From IMG/VR virus record IMGVR_UViG_3300033995_001164, positions 124,001-188,000 of that record: a DNA stretch of 64,000 nucleotides; one strand, written 5' to 3'. The translations under genes and the position numbers were made by a program. Below, piece after piece: positions 34,019-43,338 of the stretch (position 1 is the stretch's first letter; each line of letters opens with the position of its first letter). Under the pieces are notes generated by a model. That model saw only the letters and a list, made by a program, of their open reading frames with translations, searched no databases and had not been told where the DNA came from. The DNA comes from a virus.

Positions 34019-34029
34019 ATTATTATTTA

Positions 34030-35295
34030 TTAACTAACATGATTGTGTGTAATTCTTCCTGTTATTCTATCACACCATCCTTTAGATTCAGAGTGAGGCC
34101 ATACAACCCAATAATCAGGTAATGCATCCGTTTGGAATTCTCTCCAAATTTTACAATAACCATCAGGGTCTCTCAACATATTAGTAATTTCGTTTTTATC
34201 CGCATCTTTTCTAAATAAAGTTTCGTCTTTATTATTGTGAAATGCTACCACCCAAAAATCATAATCTTTTTCAGGAACACTAGTATATCCAACATCAACA
34301 CAATGTTTAAACACCATACAAAAACTATTTTTCCATTCTTCTTCTGTTTCAAAATTATATGGATTTGGTGGATAATTTTTATCTAAAGTATGTTTATCAA
34401 TTGCTCGTTTTTCAAATAAAAGTCCTGAATATTTTTCATATTCAGTTAATGTCCTAACAGGCCCAAAGCCATATGGACCATCATGACCTTCTTGAACTTC
34501 TCCATCCATACCAAATAGTTTTCGATTTGTATGATGAGAATGTTTATTCTTATCCCCCCAACTCTTATCGTCATCCCATTGTTTGGTTCTACCTTTTCTA
34601 GTGTATTCATGATAAACCACCGGAATTTGTGGGTGAAATAAATCATAACCCCAAGTATATGCTCTTGCTGCAATTGAAATCTCTTCACCATGGAAGTAAT
34701 ATTCCGGATTATGTTGAACTTCGATTGAAAAGGCACCTAAAGTAAAACAAAAGTGAGCAGAATAGAATCTTGCTGTAACAGGCTTTTTTAATTCTTTCCA
34801 TCCCGGAATTGTCTCAGGTAAAAAGAATACTGCCCCTTCAGGGATGAATCTATCAAACACCATTCTCCAAGCTTCATTTACTCGACCAGCAGGGTCATTT
34901 TCAGGGTCAAAGGATGGAACATAACCCGTAAGTAGAGGCTTCTCATAACCATCCTTTTGTAACCCCTTAATCATTTTAATTAAAATGTCGTCCCAATTTT
35001 TTACAAATCTCATATGGGAATCTATTTGAAGGGTATATGTTTCACCGTCGTATAATTGTTGAGTTAGATTTCTTGCCCAACAAACTCCTTTAGAATCTTC
35101 GTGAGGAATATCAAGTATTCTAAATCTTTTGTCTTTTCTATAGTCTTCTAATTTATCAAATCCGTCTTCTTCACTAAATTGTCTTGCAATCCCAAACGTG
35201 ATGTTTTTAGGTTTTTTTGCGTTTGACAACATATCTTTGATTGTTGGTTCTAATTGTGGGTCTCTATACGACGCGATTTGAACAAATATTTTCAT
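34030..35295 (-). CDS. GlcNAc-transferase-like protein (PF11397/GT60 type)
   Basis: A 421-residue protein that fits the 'glycosyltransferase (GlcNAc)' family: N-terminal IFVQIASYRDPQLEPTIKDM, then GVCWARNLTQQLY, the signature LQIDSHMRFVKNWDD and later FSIEVQHNPEYYFHGEEI, then DLFHPQIPVVYHEY. QIDSHM and HGEE are the family's metal and catalytic blocks. The eukaryotic founder transfers GlcNAc to hydroxyproline on Skp1; bacterial and phage members are common but their acceptors are unstudied. In this phage the gene stands immediately downstream of fibre genes whose linkers are rich in Pro and Thr, making virion protein decoration an attractive guess. Start at 35295 (MKIFVQIASY) has no alternative. 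Confidence 0.85.
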   Translation of the reverse strand: MKIFVQIASYRDPQLEPTIKDMLSNAKKPKNITFGIARQFSEEDGFDKLEDYRKDKRFRILDIPHEDSKGVCWARNLTQQLYDGETYTLQIDSHMRFVKNWDDILIKMIKGLQKDGYEKPLLTGYVPSFDPENDPAGRVNEAWRMVFDRFIPEGAVFFLPETIPGWKELKKPVTARFYSAHFCFTLGAFSIEVQHNPEYYFHGEEISIAARAYTWGYDLFHPQIPVVYHEYTRKGRTKQWDDDKSWGDKNKHSHHTNRKLFGMDGEVQEGHDGPYGFGPVRTLTEYEKYSGLLFEKRAIDKHTLDKNYPPNPYNFETEEEWKNSFCMVFKHCVDVGYTSVPEKDYDFWVVAFHNNKDETLFRKDADKNEITNMLRDPDGYCKIWREFQTDALPDYWVVWPHSESKGWCDRITGRITHNHVS

Positions 35296-35320
35296 ATTAC
35301 TACTTTTTAGTTTAAAAATA

Positions 35321-35350
35321 AAAAACCCCCGAGATAAGTCGAGGGTTTTT
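35321..35350. terminator. rho-independent terminator between fibre genes and glycosyltransferases
   Basis: A 12-bp stem with one C-A mismatch (AAAAACCCCCGA / TCGAGGGTTTTT) and a 6-base loop, followed by T runs on the minus strand. It separates the fibre cluster from the GT60-type gene, so the latter would need its own promoter or readthrough. Confidence 0.65.
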
Positions 35351-35373
35351 AAAATATATTTTAAATTAAAATG

Positions 35374-35537
35374 TTATGCGCATTGATTAAAATTATTTAA
35401 ATTAATTTCTCTCACACCACCGGTAATTAAATACCGTGAGTGTCATTCGAATAATGACCATAAGGTGTTATAACCCTAAAACTTATGTTAGAGTATTAGT
35501 TAAAGTTGGTGTATTAGGTTCTTGTCGGCGTTGGAGT
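35374..35537 (-). pseudogene. decayed continuation of a tail-fibre gene
   Basis: After the TAA at 35538 the same frame goes on with TPTPTRT and then another stop; neighbouring frames carry EPNTPTLTNTLT, RVITPYGHYSNDTH and finally SRYLITGGVREINL ending at a TAA at 35374. Read in order these give a Thr/Pro linker and a fibre C-terminus, requiring one nonsense and at least two frameshifts. The likely intact gene was longer than today's 73 codons. Sequencing indels are an alternative cause; the pattern is protein-like but short, so confidence is moderate. Confidence 0.4.
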
Positions 35538-35759
35538 TTAAGTTACACTAACCGGTGGGAAAACCCCTTGATTCACTAAAGAGACCGAATTTTTAAAAAA
35601 TGGTGCAATTGAATACGTATTATCTATCAACCATATATTTTTTGATTGGGATGGATTTAATTCAACTTGGTATTCCCATAGTGAATCTTCACATCTTCGG
35701 TAATTAAAGTTCACTAAAGTTGAACCGGTGTTCGTTAAAGTATATTTGCTACATGCCAT
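35538..35759 (-). CDS. small fibre-domain protein, probably truncated
   Basis: A 73-residue protein: CSKYTLTNTGSTLVNFNYRRC, then VELNPSQSKNIWLIDNTYS and VFPPVSVT. The Cys-x-Y-l-n...Y-x-x-C pattern followed by a Pro-rich end resembles N-terminal modules of phage fibres, which usually lead into a Pro-Thr linker. In frame after its stop comes TPTPTRT, so it is probably truncated by a nonsense change; see the adjacent pseudogene. It lies at the 3' end of the fibre cluster and has a GTATTTATA element 17 bases upstream. Whether the short product is made and assembled is unknown. Confidence 0.55.
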   Translation of the reverse strand: MACSKYTLTNTGSTLVNFNYRRCEDSLWEYQVELNPSQSKNIWLIDNTYSIAPFFKNSVSLVNQGVFPPVSVT

Positions 35760-35879
35760 GTTATTTCTATTTAAATATAAATACTACGATAGTATTGATT
35801 TTATGTTTTTATGCTAAAAAAAAATATAATTGACCCTTATCACCGAGATTAATGAACCGTAGGGTCTGTGGGTTAATTT
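35760..35879 (-). promoter_or_regulatory. intergenic leader with GTATTTATA element and stem-forming repeats
   Basis: This 120-base gap between two fibre genes has GTATTTATA on the minus strand (35776-35784). It also has repeated GACCCT/AGGGTC and AACC/GGTT words near 35833-35876 that can fold into alternative hairpins. No gene was seen. A terminator/promoter relay is likely. Confidence 0.4.
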
Positions 35880-36740
35880 TTAATTAATATTAGTTGATGT
35901 TACTGTTGGGGTTGGAGTTGAACCAGTAGGGGAAATACCTTGTTTTAATCTAATAGAATATCCTTTACCTTTACTATCAGGTCCGTGATAAACATCGGTA
36001 CGCCCGTAATTTAAGTTCATAACCATTACTGAACCACCAATTTCTGTGGTCGTCCAAAAACTTGCACGTTCATTAAGTAAATCTGGAAAACCTCCATCGG
36101 ACATAACACCACTAGGAACGCCTGAGAAACCGATTTCGTTTGTTGCACCTGCATTAGGAGCGTACCATAATCCGTTATTGTCTTCTATTGTACCCGTTGT
36201 TTTTAACTTCCCACCAGCAATAGAATTACCCCCTAAACATATCTCAAAAGTATCCCAATCAGATTCACTTGGAACTATATAACCCACCGAACCAATTCCT
36301 CTACTATCCTCAACAACATACCAATTATATAGTTTACCATAAATTATACCAATATCAAAATCAAAGTTATAATAACACCAAGCAGGCGTTTGATTAGTGT
36401 TAGCATCAGCCCATTCTGTACTGTTTATTGCTTGTGGTATTATATCCCCATTTCTAAACGTTGTACCGTTGAAATTTTCGGTCATCCAACCATCGAGACA
36501 AGTTGGTATTGGTGTTGTTGTGGGTGTAGGTGTTGGAGTCGGTTCCGGAACTTCTAAACTATATGTGTAACCATATGTAGGAACATAACAATTATAAGTC
36601 CCATAGATATATCCTGAGAGGTAATTAAATGGAAATACTTGAGTCCCAAGATTAACTGTCCCCCCTGATAGAGGTAAAAATGTTACATCAGTGGTTTGTC
36701 CACTTAAATTATTACTTAAAATCCTTATTCCAATTGGCAT
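35880..36740 (-). CDS. tail fibre protein with FISUMP domain
   Basis: A 286-residue protein. Residues 1-70 are a beta-rich fibre N-terminus; then a [14 protein letters not shown] linker (about 70-85); then a FISUMP-type domain: WMTENFNGTTFRNGDIIP, YNFDFDIGIIYGKLYNWYVV, YIVPSESDWDTFEICLGG and GATNEIGFSGVPSG, followed by ASFWTTTE and IRLKQ. This domain was defined in Fibrobacter succinogenes and is frequent in Bacteroidota surface proteins; it has a C-type-lectin-like arrangement. A second PTPTV segment closes the protein. It is a good candidate for receptor binding. It lies in the fibre cluster with a GTATTTATT element just upstream (36744-36752). Confidence 0.75.
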   Translation of the reverse strand: MPIGIRILSNNLSGQTTDVTFLPLSGGTVNLGTQVFPFNYLSGYIYGTYNCYVPTYGYTYSLEVPEPTPTPTPTTTPIPTCLDGWMTENFNGTTFRNGDIIPQAINSTEWADANTNQTPAWCYYNFDFDIGIIYGKLYNWYVVEDSRGIGSVGYIVPSESDWDTFEICLGGNSIAGGKLKTTGTIEDNNGLWYAPNAGATNEIGFSGVPSGVMSDGGFPDLLNERASFWTTTEIGGSVMVMNLNYGRTDVYHGPDSKGKGYSIRLKQGISPTGSTPTPTVTSTNIN

Positions 36741-36743
36741 ATC

Positions 36744-36752
36744 AATAAATAC
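36744..36752 (-). promoter_or_regulatory. GTATTTATT element before FISUMP fibre gene
   Basis: GTATTTATT on the coding strand, three bases before the ATG at 36740. It matches the RTATTTAT word before other late genes. Confidence 0.35.
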
Positions 36753-36777
36753 TCAATTATTTTATTTTATCTTATTT

Positions 36778-37347
36778 CTAAAAACAAAGACCCTGATTTA
36801 TTATTAATGTTCCGGATATTTGTATAAACCTAGCACCATCAGATATTGTAAAATTGGCGTTAATTGGAGGGAATGTCATAGTCTTATCTCCAAATACGTG
36901 GTCACCAACAGTCAATAATGAAAAAGGTTTCGTCGAATATACCGCAACATTTGCGGGATTGGCAAATGAATTAACTGACTCACAAACATTTTGATACCAA
37001 CCTCCCGTTCTTAAATTTTGAACATACAATGGTGATGGTGTAATCGACGGTGTTACGGTATTTGTAGGGGTTGGAGTTTGTGTCGTTGGAGTTGCAGATA
37101 AACTAACCGTAGGGGTAACCGTAGGAGTTACCGTAGAAGTTGCAGTAGATGTTGGACATAATCCAATATTAGCGATTGTTAAAGGTGCACCATAATCTTC
37201 CTGAACTAATTCGTTGGCACAAACATAATCCGTTTGTAATGGATTAATTTGTGAGACATTTACAATTCCAGTACACCCTGTCCATGTATAATACCCTATT
37301 TGAATATTATTATAATTTACTATTCTAAAATAATTACAATTGACCAT
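36778..37347 (-). CDS. tail fibre protein with Thr-Pro-Ser linker
   Basis: A 189-residue protein. Residues 1-65 are beta-rich with Cys pairs (MVNCNYFRIVNYNN, CTGIVNVSQINP); about residues 67-105 form a Thr/Ser/Pro linker (TVTPTVTPTVSLS, TPTPTNTVTPSI); residues ~106-189 form a second domain (GGWYQNVCESVNSFANPANV, TMTFPPINANFTIS) ending LCF. The Cys/Pro/Thr layout is shared with the other fibre genes. A short tail tip or fibre piece is likely; the receptor is unknown. Confidence 0.6.
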   Translation of the reverse strand: MVNCNYFRIVNYNNIQIGYYTWTGCTGIVNVSQINPLQTDYVCANELVQEDYGAPLTIANIGLCPTSTATSTVTPTVTPTVSLSATPTTQTPTPTNTVTPSITPSPLYVQNLRTGGWYQNVCESVNSFANPANVAVYSTKPFSLLTVGDHVFGDKTMTFPPINANFTISDGARFIQISGTLIINQGLCF

Positions 37348-37358
37348 ATATGACGTTG

Positions 37359-40094
37359 TTAATAAATTTTAGTAAGTGTAAAATTTCTTGAAAATATTTG
37401 ATTTCCTGCATTATTGGTATTCCATTGGACATTCACTGATAATGTGTTGATTATTGTGGTGTCGAATGTTGTATTATTAATCTCACTTAACGGATATCCT
37501 TCATAGGTAAGTCCAGAATCTTTAAGGTAGGAGAATAGTCCACCGGATGATATTGAAGCAACGGTGGTTCCTCCGATTTGTCTTATTGTGAAATATAAAG
37601 TCAACAACCAAGGTCTTGAGGTTGAGGTATCCAAATCTATTACTCCTGTGTCAATGAGTAATGCACCACCAGTTGTTCTAACGTGAACATGGATTGTTGC
37701 AGTGTTAATACAAGATAAAATACCATCGAATGATGCCTGAAACGAATCACCTACTTTGAAACCATTTGCTGGAACAGACAAAGTTCCAACTCCTGGTCCC
37801 ATTACACTAGTCTCGACAGTGGTCGCTGATACCGTAGCACTATCACCTGTTTGAGCAAATAAACCATATGCCGTTGGGTATGGAGAAACGGGTGCAGTTA
37901 CCAACAACCCATTTGAACCAACACAAACTGAACTCCCTGAGGAACCTGTAAAACTACAAATAGATAAATCATTTACAAATGTTGTACAAGCTCTGTTTGC
38001 TGTGATATTACTACCAATTATATTAGTATGGGTAAATGCGGATGATATGGTATTACACATTCCCCCAAGAATTGACGAACAAGAAGAACAAACTCTATTT
38101 CCAAAACCACCACCTATTGTTGAATGAGAACCAGAGGCAGTATTATACGAACCACCACCAATTGTTGAACAAAAACCAGAAGCAAGATTGAAAAACCCAC
38201 CGCCAACTGTTGAATAACCATTTGAAGTGCAATTACTATAACCACCTCCAATTGTTGACCAATTTCCAAGTGATGAATTATTCTTTCCTCCACCAATTGT
38301 TGAACAATCACCATAAGCGGTATTTAGATACCCACCACCAATTGTTGAACTATTACCAGAAGAAGTATTACGATAACCACCACCAATTGTTGAATAATCA
38401 CCTAAAGCAAGATTAGAACTACCCCCACCAATTGTTGAGTAAGTACAAGAAGCGGTATTACCACGACCTCCACCAATTGTTGAAGTACCAGAAGCAGTGT
38501 TATCACGACCACCTCCAATTGTTGAATAATTATTTGAAGAAGTATTATACGAACCGCCGCCAACGGTTGAAAGATACCCAGTTGCAGTATTGTCACGACC
38601 CCCACCTATTGTTGAATAACATCCAGAAGCGATATTACTTAGACCTCCTCCAATTGTTGATGTAGCACCTGTTGCTGAATTATAAGAACCTCCACCAATG
38701 AATGATGAAAAACCTAATGCACAATTACCTCTACCACCACCAATTGTTGAACTAGCTCCTGTTGCACAGTTTCTAAATCCACCTCCAATTGTCGATAGTC
38801 TACCAGCATTACAACAAACAATTGTCCCTGATAATATACCTGTATACATATCAAATGTTCCACCTGAAGTATTGTGTCCAATACCACCACCAATTGTAAC
38901 GCCTAATGAACAATATTCGTTTATTGGTGATTGAATTATATTTCTTTGTCCACCGGCAATAACCGAATATCTTGAATTTGTAATGTTACAACGACCACCA
39001 CCAATTGTTGAAGTATTACCGGAAGCAGTATTAGAATAACCACCACCAACTGTTGAATTAAGTCCTGTAGCATTATTATAAGAACCACCACCAATTGTTG
39101 ATTGGTAACCTAATGCAATAATATTACTTCTACCACCACCAATTGTTGAATAATCACCATTAGCAATATTAGAACCGCCACCACCAATTGTTGAGCAATT
39201 TCCAGATGCGATGTTGCGATAACCACCGCCAATAGACGACAATCCAGAAGCAATGTTATTAAAACCTCCGGCAACTGTTGAAGGGCCTAAAGAAGCGGTG
39301 TTTCCACCCCCACCACCAACTGTTGAATAAGTACCTGACACATTATTACATCTACCTCCTCCAATCGATGTCCAAGTACCTGAAGCAACATTAGTTTGAC
39401 CACCACCAATTGTTGAGCAATTTCCAGATGAGATGTTGCGATAACCACCGCCAATAGACGACAATCCAGAGGCGGTATTAAAAAGACCACCACCAACTGA
39501 TGAAGTACTGGAAGAAGTGTTCCTACCCCCTCCACCAACTGTTGAATAACATCCATAAGCATTATTACAATAACCACCACCAATTGTTGAACAATCTCCA
39601 GAAGCAATGTTATGATAACCACCTCCAATTGTTGAGCCACTACCCAAAGTGGTGTTGTTATAACCACCCCCAATTGTTGAACTACTACAATAAGTAATAT
39701 TGCTAAAACCACCCCCGATTGTTGTTGTATGTCCGGAAGCGGTGTTCCCTTGACCACCCCCGATTGTAGAATTAACCCCATAAGCACTATTTAAAGCTCC
39801 ACCACCAATTTTTGCAAACACATTTGTTGCTTTATTATCTTTACCACCACCAATTGTACTATAAAAACCTGTCGATGTATTAGTACCTGAAATAGGTTCG
39901 ATTCCGGTTGGTGTTGAACTATTAAATCTAAATGGTGAATTAACACTACTTCCTGAAAATTGTTCGGTTAATGAGGAAAAATATATTGAATTTGTAATTC
40001 CTGATGATTCTACATCATAATTAACAATCACCATTAAAGACGATGGTTGTCCTGATATTGCTAATGGTAATTGAGATATTGGTAAATTAGGCAT
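37359..40094 (-). CDS. long tail fibre with trimeric-adhesin-like IGGG repeats
   Basis: A 911-residue protein. After an N-terminal anchor (PNLPISQLPLAISGQPSS), more than 30 units of about 15-16 residues follow, each with STIGGGxxNxASG (e.g. STIGGGYNNTTLGSG) over residues ~80-680. This is the left-handed beta-roll repeat of YadA-type trimeric adhesin heads, so a trimeric fibre is predicted. The C-terminal ~230 residues (VNDLSICSFTGSSGSS, then PVSPYPTAYGLFAQTGDS) form a beta-sandwich tip. The repeats should make a rigid rod. It lies in the fibre cluster between two Pro-Thr-linker proteins. Confidence 0.8.
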   Translation of the reverse strand: MPNLPISQLPLAISGQPSSLMVIVNYDVESSGITNSIYFSSLTEQFSGSSVNSPFRFNSSTPTGIEPISGTNTSTGFYSTIGGGKDNKATNVFAKIGGGALNSAYGVNSTIGGGQGNTASGHTTTIGGGFSNITYCSSSTIGGGYNNTTLGSGSTIGGGYHNIASGDCSTIGGGYCNNAYGCYSTVGGGGRNTSSSTSSVGGGLFNTASGLSSIGGGYRNISSGNCSTIGGGQTNVASGTWTSIGGGRCNNVSGTYSTVGGGGGNTASLGPSTVAGGFNNIASGLSSIGGGYRNIASGNCSTIGGGGSNIANGDYSTIGGGRSNIIALGYQSTIGGGSYNNATGLNSTVGGGYSNTASGNTSTIGGGRCNITNSRYSVIAGGQRNIIQSPINEYCSLGVTIGGGIGHNTSGGTFDMYTGILSGTIVCCNAGRLSTIGGGFRNCATGASSTIGGGRGNCALGFSSFIGGGSYNSATGATSTIGGGLSNIASGCYSTIGGGRDNTATGYLSTVGGGSYNTSSNNYSTIGGGRDNTASGTSTIGGGRGNTASCTYSTIGGGSSNLALGDYSTIGGGYRNTSSGNSSTIGGGYLNTAYGDCSTIGGGKNNSSLGNWSTIGGGYSNCTSNGYSTVGGGFFNLASGFCSTIGGGSYNTASGSHSTIGGGFGNRVCSSCSSILGGMCNTISSAFTHTNIIGSNITANRACTTFVNDLSICSFTGSSGSSVCVGSNGLLVTAPVSPYPTAYGLFAQTGDSATVSATTVETSVMGPGVGTLSVPANGFKVGDSFQASFDGILSCINTATIHVHVRTTGGALLIDTGVIDLDTSTSRPWLLTLYFTIRQIGGTTVASISSGGLFSYLKDSGLTYEGYPLSEINNTTFDTTIINTLSVNVQWNTNNAGNQIFSRNFTLTKIY
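38090..39860 (-). repeat. tandem repeat region coding IGGG units
   Basis: About 45-48-base units with the core CCACCACCAATTGTTGA on the plus strand repeat over 1.7 kb, with many synonymous and a few spacing variants. Unit count may vary by recombination. Some units differ strongly at the third codon positions, so the array is not freshly duplicated. Confidence 0.75.
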
Positions 40095-40095
40095 A

Positions 40096-42501
40096 TTAAT
40101 AAGTTATTATTATTTTATTTAAATCTTCTTGTAATAAATACGCAAGATTTTCTTGTAATAAGAAATTTGTGTCTTCAATCGGTGTATTTGTCGGTGTAGG
40201 TGTAGGTGTTTCAGTATTTGTATTTGTCGGTGTAGGTGTAGGTGTTTCAGTATTTGTAGGCGTTGGAGTAGTCGTTGGAGTAGGTGTAGGTGTTTCAGTA
40301 TTTGTAGGCGTTGGAGTAGGCGTTGGAGTAGGTGTTGGAGTTTCAGTATTTGTTGGCGTTGGAGTAGGTGTTGGAGTTTCAGTATTTGTTGGCGTTGGAG
40401 TAGTCGTTGGAGTTTCAGTATTTGTTGGCGTTGGAGTAGTCGTTGGAGTAGTCGTTGGAGTTTCAGTATTTGTTGGCGTAGGTGTTGGAGTTTCGGTATT
40501 TGTAGGCGTTGGAGTATTCGTTGGAGTTTCAGTATTTGTGGGTGTTGGTGTGGGTGTTGGTGTAGGAGTTGGTGTAGGTTCAATTAATTCATAGTATAAA
40601 TCATTTGATGGTATGGTGATTCTACAGTTCAAACAATTAGGGTCTAATAAATTATATTTTAATTTTAATAAATTAAAATTGTGTTTTATTTGGGAGGTAT
40701 TTAATGGTTCGGTATACATTCTAAATGAACTAATATCTCCAATCATACTTCCCCCAAATATTTCTTCTAATCTAATATTAGTTGTTAAACCGGAATATTC
40801 TGTGTGTGTGAGGTCGTTAGTTGTAAGGCATTCGGGGTCTTGTTGGTAAACCATTTCTTCTAAATTTGGTGGGCATCCACCTGAGAATGTTAAATTATCG
40901 TGAAGACCTTGGGTTCCACCCCCCAATGAAATATTATAACCAACACCGATTTGTTTTTCTTTTGGGGTGTTAAGTAATCTTGGAATGATTTCCTCAAAGT
41001 TTTCGGCAACCATAAACAACTTACCATTAACATAGAACTTCATAGTTCCTAGTCTATATTTCTCTTCTGCTGTCCAATTATCATTAAATGTTACTACTTC
41101 GGTAGTTGCCGGGTCATAAGTTTCTTGATGAGTAATTGGAGGTTCAATTAGACTAATACTATTATTAGCGGTAGTTGCGGTATAAATTTCTTTAACTATT
41201 AATCCAAGACCTCCTTTGATATTTAAATCACAAGTATCTAACCATTCATATCTTTGAAATACTGCATCAATCTGAACCCAATGTTCCACATTTGAATAAG
41301 TTGTCCCACTACAATCATCAAAAATACCTCTTGTTGAGCACCATTCGGTCACCGATGTTCCAGTAGTATATGTAATTCCTGTAACACAAGTTCCAGTTGT
41401 CTCACATCCACCTGTAATTCTATAGGTTTTAACACATAGTTTAGGACTTCCGGTGTCACCACTTAATCTCAACGATAATGCGTTTGATACTCCGTCATAT
41501 AATGGGTCTGTTTCAGGATACTGTGCCGATACACCACAAGAACAAGGACATCCACAACTACAATTGTATGAAGTACCACCAGATTGTTGATAAACTTTTA
41601 AACAATCATGAGGGTCACTGCCTAATAAACCACACGCACAAGTGTCCATACAAGTTAAACCTGAGGTAACTCTTGTATATCCTGAATCTTGAATTGGGGA
41701 ACCGTCAGGGTAATGGTAGAATTTATTTTCAGCCCTTGCACCCATATAAAAGAAAGTTCCTTTGTTATTTGGGTATCGAGAATTTAATCCAACCGAAGTG
41801 TCGCCCGTCCATCTATATCTTAACATAATTTCCGTACTCCAACCTAAACTTGGTCTTTGTGGAAAAATTTGATAATCATATCCCGCAATTTTATAAAATC
41901 CTTGGAAGAATCCTCCATTTAATTTCGCAACATATCCTACATCTCCACCATCATTACTATAAGATAAATCATATGAATATGAATTATCATTCCACAATCT
42001 ATTTTCAGAAGTTGTAAATCCTGTAATAGGGTGCATTTTCATTCTCCTATCGTACTTGTATCTACTAAATTTGTCTGATTGTGAAATATAAAGACCTGTA
42101 TTGATTTGAATTGTCTCTCCGGACATATTTTTTACAAGACCATTATCAATACCTGTTAATCCAACATCACATAAATCAGTAATAATTGGACAAAGATTTG
42201 GGTCAGTATTAGTGGGGTTCCAATAGTTTTCAGATACAATGGTGTCATAATTAAAGGTACAGGCACTTATTGGACATAATGTTGTTCCTGAACTATTAAA
42301 ATCAAACTTAAATGGCATTCTGTTACCATCTAATTCCCCTATTAATAAAGGTGAAAATACAACCTCTTGGTCGTAGTCTTTTTCGTCTGAAGCAAGACAA
42401 ATGTCCGTGATTTCATTCGCCGGTTTTAGACCCCATCGTCTAAAATTATACTGATTAATGTTTTGATATGCCATATACAATTGATAAATACCTTGGTTCA
42501 T
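40096..42501 (-). CDS. tail fibre/adhesin with LamG-like domain and Pro-Thr stalk
   Basis: An 801-residue protein. Residues ~1-470 include a LamG/concanavalin-type region: [32 protein letters not shown] and [18 protein letters not shown], and a Cys-rich stretch ([24 protein letters not shown]). Residues ~625-770 are a (TPTPTNTE)n stalk. The last 30 residues ([19 protein letters not shown]) form a short coiled end. A LamG-like domain suits glycan binding, while the stalk is mucin-like. It is the first gene of the minus-strand fibre cluster. Its promoter lies in the 24-base gap to the plus-strand gene at 42526. Confidence 0.7.
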   Translation of the reverse strand: MNQGIYQLYMAYQNINQYNFRRWGLKPANEITDICLASDEKDYDQEVVFSPLLIGELDGNRMPFKFDFNSSGTTLCPISACTFNYDTIVSENYWNPTNTDPNLCPIITDLCDVGLTGIDNGLVKNMSGETIQINTGLYISQSDKFSRYKYDRRMKMHPITGFTTSENRLWNDNSYSYDLSYSNDGGDVGYVAKLNGGFFQGFYKIAGYDYQIFPQRPSLGWSTEIMLRYRWTGDTSVGLNSRYPNNKGTFFYMGARAENKFYHYPDGSPIQDSGYTRVTSGLTCMDTCACGLLGSDPHDCLKVYQQSGGTSYNCSCGCPCSCGVSAQYPETDPLYDGVSNALSLRLSGDTGSPKLCVKTYRITGGCETTGTCVTGITYTTGTSVTEWCSTRGIFDDCSGTTYSNVEHWVQIDAVFQRYEWLDTCDLNIKGGLGLIVKEIYTATTANNSISLIEPPITHQETYDPATTEVVTFNDNWTAEEKYRLGTMKFYVNGKLFMVAENFEEIIPRLLNTPKEKQIGVGYNISLGGGTQGLHDNLTFSGGCPPNLEEMVYQQDPECLTTNDLTHTEYSGLTTNIRLEEIFGGSMIGDISSFRMYTEPLNTSQIKHNFNLLKLKYNLLDPNCLNCRITIPSNDLYYELIEPTPTPTPTPTPTPTNTETPTNTPTPTNTETPTPTPTNTETPTTTPTTTPTPTNTETPTTTPTPTNTETPTPTPTPTNTETPTPTPTPTPTPTNTETPTPTPTTTPTPTNTETPTPTPTNTNTETPTPTPTNTPIEDTNFLLQENLAYLLQEDLNKIIITY
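40165..40590 (-). repeat. short tandem repeats coding the TPTPTNTE stalk
   Basis: Repeats of 6, 12 and about 36 bases (GTTGGAGTAGGTGTTGGAGTTTCAGTATTT type on the plus strand) code only Thr, Pro, Asn and Glu. They mimic a hydrophobic Val-Gly-Phe frame on the plus strand. Copy number is likely unstable. Confidence 0.75.
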
Positions 42502-42503
42502 AG

Positions 42504-42512
42504 TATTTATAG
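42504..42512. promoter_or_regulatory. TATTTATAG element shared by divergent genes
   Basis: TATTTATAG on the plus strand (TATAAATA on the minus strand) is the only motif in the 24 bases between the divergent starts at 42501 and 42526. It could serve both directions, with T4-like TATAAATA on the fibre side. Confidence 0.45.
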
Positions 42513-42525
42513 TTAAAAAGAACAG

Positions 42526-43338
42526 ATGATTTCCGTAGATAAAGAATTTTATTCGTCACCATATTATTTTCTCCTTCGTGATAAAGGAGACAAATATTCA
42601 TTATATTTCTCAGTAGAGGAAACTTTAACTGAATCTCGTAAAAAAGATGAGGTAATTCATTTCGATAAAAAGAAAGGAAAAAAAGTTAAAAATCATTTAG
42701 AAAAAGTGGCAAAAGAAAAAAAAGTTAAGTCAACCAAAACATTAAAAACTGATTTGGAAGAATTAGTAAATGCCGATGGGGCTATGTCAAATTCATCAAT
42801 TCCAATCCTTGACCCAAAACTCCATCCAAAGAAAACTATGGACCAGACAATATCCATGGCTCGTATAACTAATGACCCGATTGCTCGTGGTTATAGAACT
42901 TATTATGGGGAATCAGTTGAAGAAATTGAAGAAATTGACATGTCAGGAGCGTTCGGATACGAAGAAACCGAAGATATGGATGGTGAAGAAACTTTTGAAT
43001 ATTTGGTTAAAGATATGGGAATGGAACCGGAAGAAGCCAAAGAAAGAACAAAACAAAAAGGACAAGACCCATCAGGAAAAAAAGATAAAAAGTCGGCATA
43101 TTATAAAGACCCAAATTTTATCACAAGAGCAACCCTATCTGAGATTCAAAAACAAAAGGCGATTAAAGTTGTTGAAGATTTATTAGTTAAGAAAAAATCA
43201 TCTGATAGTAGAGACGTAAATAAAAAAGATTTAGAAACCTCAAGAATGTTAAAAAGAAATTTAACGGTTTTGAAAAGACAAGCCGAAAAAGAAGGTATTT
43301 CAGTTTCTGATTTAATTAAAATGTTAAAAAGTGAATAA
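42526..43338 (+). CDS. hypothetical highly charged virion-type protein
   Basis: A 270-residue, very Lys/Glu-rich protein. It begins [22 protein letters not shown] and contains an [14 protein letters not shown] segment, a Lys-rich region ([21 protein letters not shown]), a central acidic block ([19 protein letters not shown]) and a C-terminal helix ([19 protein letters not shown]). ETLTES is an L-x-E-S site that fits T4-type prohead protease cleavage. It may be a prohead core or internal protein, inferred only from composition and site. It leads an operon of four small proteins and is divergent from the LamG fibre gene. Confidence 0.5.
   Translation: MISVDKEFYSSPYYFLLRDKGDKYSLYFSVEETLTESRKKDEVIHFDKKKGKKVKNHLEKVAKEKKVKSTKTLKTDLEELVNADGAMSNSSIPILDPKLHPKKTMDQTISMARITNDPIARGYRTYYGESVEEIEEIDMSGAFGYEETEDMDGEETFEYLVKDMGMEPEEAKERTKQKGQDPSGKKDKKSAYYKDPNFITRATLSEIQKQKAIKVVEDLLVKKKSSDSRDVNKKDLETSRMLKRNLTVLKRQAEKEGISVSDLIKMLKSE

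Noticed and set aside
35880-36740. Diversity-generating retroelement with the FISUMP lectin-like domain as variable region
   Set aside because: No reverse transcriptase, template repeat or accessory protein was seen in the window.
38114-39787. Several overlapping open frames on both strands rich in Gln/Leu/His/Asn
   Set aside because: All are shadows of the repetitive fibre gene; their low-complexity content results from the repeat.
38090-39860. Regular repeats that could be taken for a CRISPR array
   Set aside because: Units lie inside an open frame of IGGG-repeat fibre protein, lack constant spacers and vary in length by codons.
40169-40594. Plus-strand frame coding Val-Gly-Val-Gly-Phe repeats
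   Set aside because: It is the antisense shadow of the TPTPTNTE stalk and overlaps a well-supported minus-strand gene.
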